A stretch of 7,834 nucleotides of DNA, taken from CAZXTR01 sp964643615. Its GTDB lineage: Bacteria > Pseudomonadota > Alphaproteobacteria > CAAHEQ01 > UBA3637. The DNA lies in NCBI GenBank assembly GCA_964643615.1, contig CAZXTR010000039.1:1-7834 (forward strand), in the 5' to 3' direction. A program made the translations under genes and the position numbers. Shown here piece after piece: positions 5,718-7,834 of this stretch (within the stretch, counting starts at the first letter, position 1; each line of letters starts with the position of its first letter). The notes below the pieces were generated by a model that did not search any database, was not told where the DNA came from, and was given only the letters and a program-made list of their open reading frames with translations.

Positions 5718-6755
5718 CTAATAAATTGGTTTTATTTTATATTGTGACAAAAATGGATTTTCAGCATAAGGATCGTTAAAGCAATTATCTGCTGATGCTT
5801 TACATCCTCCTTGGCATTTATTTTTATATTTACATGGTTGACAAAATTCAGGCAAAGCTTTTACAAAATTTTTTGCAATATCCGTTTTAAACATCTGCGT
5901 TAAAGGTGTTTGCAAAATATTTCCGATTATTGTAGGAGAAAAATTACACATTCGAATATTTCCAGCATAATCCATCACGATGATTGATTGTTTTAATGAT
6001 ATTCCACATCCAGTAAAATGGATATTCTTGTATTTTGATAAATTAACAATACAAGGAGGAATATTGATAGGGCTATTTATAGTCATGTCAGGATGTGAAA
6101 TGGCAAAATTATTACATACTTCTAAAGCTTTTGATAATTCTGTGGGTGTTAATTGTAATCGTTTAAATGCCTTCCCATTACCTGCAACATTAAATCTGTT
6201 AATTGAAAAATATCTTCCCCCTAACGCATATGATAATTTTAAAGTATTATCCAATGTTTCAATATTTGCCTTAGTTGCAACAAATATATGGCATACCAGT
6301 ATACCTGCCTGAATTATTTCCTTGGTTGCATGTACCATATTATCAAATCCCGAAAACCCAATTGATCTAGCATTAGAGTCAAAAATTCTTTTATTAGCGC
6401 TTATAAAAGATAATCCAAATAACGAGACATGATGATCTTTTGCAAATTGAATTTTTGATTTATTAAGCAATGAACCATTAGTCATTATATTTATACTCTT
6501 TATTCTCAAATTACTAACTGCTTCAACTATCTTATCTGCATCTTTACGTGTATAAAATTCACCGCCTGTTAAAGTTACATGACGGCATTTCATTTGTTTT
6601 ATTACTAAAGACAACATATGAATTGTTTTTTCAGTATCAAGTAATTTATTAGGATAGTTTAAATGATTTTTCTGTACATTATAACAATGCTTGCAATTCA
6701 TTGTGCAACATGGCGTTGCTTCAAACATCAGTGATACCGAAGGATGTTTATTCAT
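5718..6755 (-). CDS. Radical SAM/SPASM enzyme, probable peptide or protein maturase
   Basis: The 345-aa product is a radical S-adenosylmethionine enzyme, which uses a [4Fe-4S] cluster to cleave SAM and start radical chemistry on a substrate. The cluster motif is C17-x3-C21-x2-C24 (CTMNCKHCY), followed by the SAM-binding TGGE (63-66) and MTNG (91-94). The C-terminus holds a complete SPASM domain for auxiliary Fe-S clusters: C250-x14-G265-x4-C270, then C305-x2-C308-x5-C314-x3-C318, then C325. SPASM proteins commonly modify ribosomally made peptides or activate partner enzymes (PqqE, sactionine synthases and anaerobic sulfatase-maturating enzymes are known examples); the reaction here is unknown. 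The ATG overlaps the end of the upstream membrane-protein frame by 8 bp and lacks a well-placed ribosome-binding site, so translation is probably coupled. All motif cysteines are present, so the enzyme looks intact. Confidence 0.92.
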   Translation of the reverse strand: MNKHPSVSLMFEATPCCTMNCKHCYNVQKNHLNYPNKLLDTEKTIHMLSLVIKQMKCRHVTLTGGEFYTRKDADKIVEAVSNLRIKSINIMTNGSLLNKSKIQFAKDHHVSLFGLSFISANKRIFDSNARSIGFSGFDNMVHATKEIIQAGILVCHIFVATKANIETLDNTLKLSYALGGRYFSINRFNVAGNGKAFKRLQLTPTELSKALEVCNNFAISHPDMTINSPINIPPCIVNLSKYKNIHFTGCGISLKQSIIVMDYAGNIRMCNFSPTIIGNILQTPLTQMFKTDIAKNFVKALPEFCQPCKYKNKCQGGCKASADNCFNDPYAENPFLSQYKIKPIY

Positions 6756-7140
6756 ATGGAAGAACTGTGTCTCCCATAAAAGGGTGGCAATCTCCCTTAT
6801 TTATGAATAACAACCCTAACAAAATAATTATGGGGAATAGAAATGTTTTAAAAAAAATATAACGATAACCTTCTTTTTTCTTATAATATAACCAAAGGAC
6901 TAAAGATACACCTACCAAAAATAAAATACCTATTTCAAAATAAAGCAAGTTAAAATATTTCAGATAATACAAATACAGATAATATATAACGAAGTTAAAA
7001 ATTAAAAATATAATAAGAGTGCTACGAATCGTATAAAATAAAACTTTTCTAGATTTCGACAATGTTTTTTTTAAGAAAAAACTACCAAAAAAAATTATAA
7101 TCATAGTTAAAAATGAGACGCCAAAAATTGACGAGAACAA
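6748..7140 (-). CDS. 3' segment of an interrupted polytopic membrane protein, with Cys-containing tail
   Basis: This segment encodes about 130 residues that I do not recognise. Four hydrophobic segments are visible (around FSSIFGVSFLTMIIIFF, STLIIFLIFNFVIYYLY, YFEIGILFLVGVSLVLW and FLFPIIILLGLLFI), separated by basic loops LKKTLSKSRK and KKKEGYR that should be cytoplasmic. The protein ends in a 17-residue hydrophilic tail, NKGDCHPFMGDTVLPYE. The first possible start here is a TTG at 7140 with no ribosome-binding site, and an ATG at 7104 is no better, so independent translation is doubtful. The frame continues upstream through a TGA into the segment at 7180-7377. The stop overlaps the radical SAM start by 8 bp, which ties the two gene products together. 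Confidence 0.55.
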   Translation of the reverse strand: MFSSIFGVSFLTMIIIFFGSFFLKKTLSKSRKVLFYTIRSTLIIFLIFNFVIYYLYLYYLKYFNLLYFEIGILFLVGVSLVLWLYYKKKEGYRYIFFKTFLFPIIILLGLLFINKGDCHPFMGDTVLPYE

Positions 7141-7179
7141 CCAATCAAAAGTAGGATCAAGATCATAAGAATAATCATC

Positions 7180-7377
7180 TCAAGGACAAATACTTATCCT
7201 ATATATAAAAAAACCGACACAAGATAAGAAACAAGAATAAAATAGATATCCCATCCAATCTAGAAAAGTTTCTTTTGGAAATTGTTTTTTAATATTTTGA
7301 GGACTAACTGGATTATTAAGAATATTTTCTATATCAACAGGTTTTTTACAAATTGGTTTTTTGTTTGTATTTTTCAT
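7180..7377 (-). CDS. 5' segment of the interrupted membrane protein (65 codons to an in-frame TGA)
   Basis: The ATG (7377-7375) is well supported: GAGG lies eight bases upstream and a strong promoter 20-50 bp further. The product has a Lys-rich hydrophilic N-terminus (MKNTNKKPICKKPVD), then one hydrophobic segment at about residues 41-60 (MGYLFYSCFLSCVGFFIY), and ends ISICP at TGA 7182-7180. Past the TGA the same frame continues with DDYSYDLDPTFDW and then the four-segment protein at 6748-7140, giving a sensible five-segment membrane protein. It could be expressed as a 65-aa single-span peptide, but the joined reading is more convincing. Confidence 0.6.
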   Translation of the reverse strand: MKNTNKKPICKKPVDIENILNNPVSPQNIKKQFPKETFLDWMGYLFYSCFLSCVGFFIYRISICP

Positions 7378-7404
7378 AGCTATTTCCTCGACTTCTTTCT
7401 CGAC

Positions 7405-7433
7405 ATTTTATTAAAGCACGAATAAAAAGTCAA
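7405..7433 (-). promoter_or_regulatory. Sigma-70 type promoter of the membrane protein-radical SAM unit
   Basis: On the minus strand TTGACT (7433-7428) and TAAAAT (7410-7405) are separated by 17 bp, with a predicted start near 7398 and a leader of about 20 nt that contains the GAGG ribosome-binding site. It is among the best promoters in the window, so the unit is likely transcribed despite the nonsense codon. Confidence 0.65.
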
Positions 7434-7493
7434 TGCAATAAAACATTTCTTAAGTTCTGGCTCTCGTTTTACAGGGAACCTCTTCCACAGCAT

Positions 7494-7672
7494 ACCATCG
7501 AACTTATTGAACTTTACTGTGATTTCTGTTACAATAAAAATGTGAAAAAGAAAAATACATATCCGGAATTCTAACTCTCATGAAAGAATGGGACTATGAG
7601 GTTAATGTTGATTTAGATTTTACAAAAATTACATATGGTCGCCACAAAAAAGCTTGGTGAAAATGTGTAACA
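7494..7672 (+). pseudogene. Remnant of a zinc-ribbon (DUF4379-like) gene, frameshifted and with a stop
   Basis: One frame reads TIELIELYCDFCYNKN and on to KNTYPE (7494-7568), with a CxxC knuckle at 7518-7529. A shift of one base at 7568 moves to the frame ILTLMKEWDYEVN, then TYGRHKKAW, then TGA (7658-7660), then KC. This follows the pattern I know for probable zinc-ribbon DUF4379 repeats: CPxC, then YPE..(K)EWdyekN, then a Gly-x-x-Lys-Lys-x-W-W-x-C end. The TGA falls on the second Trp of the WW pair, as if TGG had become TGA. At least one single-base deletion and one nonsense change are therefore needed. No start or ribosome-binding site is visible; 7434-7493 shows nothing I can assign. Confidence 0.5.
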
Positions 7673-7692
7673 TATTGATAGTAGGCCATTAT

Positions 7693-7833
7693 TTAAGTGA
7701 GCGTTTTATTCCATATACCATTTCCATTAAACCGATATCTAAAAAACGTTAGGACATCACGCGCCATAGAAGAAAGTATGCGATGATTTTGGCTCTCTAA
7801 CATCAAACAAGGCGAGGGGAATAAACCGTCCAG
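7693..7833 (-). CDS. Unidentified open frame running off the right edge
   Basis: A minus-strand frame is open from the window edge for 46 codons to a TAA at 7695-7693, including SSMARDVLTFFRYRFNGNG. It is less A/T-rich than the sequence around it. I do not recognise it; it could be the 3' end of a neighbouring or mobile-element gene, or a chance open frame. A second minus frame is also open for about 25 codons here, which weakens the case. Confidence 0.2.
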   Translation of the reverse strand: MDGLFPSPCLMLESQNHRILSSMARDVLTFFRYRFNGNGIWNKTLT

Positions 7834-7834
7834 G

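Larger units (their letters stand above)
6748..7377 (-). pseudogene. Joined reading: five-segment membrane protein gene with one nonsense codon
   Basis: The two segments are in exactly the same frame and separated only by one TGA and 13 codons without a start. Read through, the gene gives 209 residues: a basic cytoplasmic N-terminus, about five membrane segments, basic loops on the predicted inner side, and a short C-terminal tail on the outer side by the positive-inside rule. No frameshift is needed. The most likely cause of the break is a point mutation (for example from TGG or CGA); a sequencing error is also possible. Loss of the full-length product would also remove coupled translation of the radical SAM gene, unless translation restarts inside. 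Confidence 0.6.

Noticed and set aside
7107..7178. 23-codon minus-strand frame starting MIILMILILLLIGC, resembling a tiny lipoprotein with a lipobox Cys
   Set aside because: It has no convincing ribosome-binding site, is very short, arises in T-rich sequence, and overlaps the better supported membrane-protein frame.
7140..7182. Selenocysteine insertion at the in-frame TGA
   Set aside because: No stable hairpin of the bacterial SECIS kind is visible just downstream, and the protein is not similar to any selenoprotein I know.
1..7834. CRISPR array, rRNA gene or intact transposase
   Set aside because: No regularly spaced repeats, no rRNA-like sequence and no DDE or tyrosine/serine recombinase motifs were seen.

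Overview
The window looks like a piece of a low-GC alphaproteobacterial chromosome. The best evidence is the left end: rpoZ, a bifunctional rel (spoT-type) and acpS lie in one leftward operon, an order I know from alphaproteobacteria, and the omega subunit has the alphaproteobacterial start MARVTVEDC with an acidic tail. Low GC together with decayed genes on the right would suit a host-associated lineage (for example Holosporales-like), but that placement is inference.

Positions 1-4926 are ordinary chromosome. The minus strand carries rpoZ (2329-2733), rel (153-2312, TTG start) and the first 52 codons of acpS (1-156). A 147-bp gap with back-to-back promoters separates them from a rightward dihydroorotate dehydrogenase-like gene (2881-4005), in which most substrate-contact residues and the catalytic serine are replaced. 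That gene converges on a leftward short-chain dehydrogenase (3995-4753) and overlaps its end by 11 bp. A rightward tRNA-Leu(CAA) with an encoded CCA end (4840-4926) and an intrinsic terminator closes this part.

From the 3' end of the tRNA rightward the region looks accessory. The last bases of the tRNA plus 12 bp beyond it (18 bp, 4921-4938) recur exactly at 5498-5515, and each copy is followed by a terminator of the same geometry and a long hairpin whose loop contains GCTATTTTT. Between the copies lie an exported MORN-repeat protein (5031-5372) and the 3' end of an otherwise missing gene. This is what stacked or decayed tRNA-targeted integrations would leave. Next comes a leftward two-gene unit with a good promoter at 7405-7433: a polytopic membrane protein gene interrupted by one in-frame TGA, then a radical SAM/SPASM enzyme (5718-6755) whose start overlaps the membrane gene's end by 8 bp. 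The membrane protein ends in a short Cys/His/Gly-rich tail and may be the enzyme's substrate, so this is the best candidate for an undescribed peptide- or protein-modification system. It may already be inactive in this genome. The right edge (7494-7834) holds a broken zinc-ribbon (DUF4379-like) gene and an unidentified open frame.

Stop codons include TGA (rel), TAG and TAA, so the standard code fits and I read the two internal TGAs on the right as nonsense mutations.
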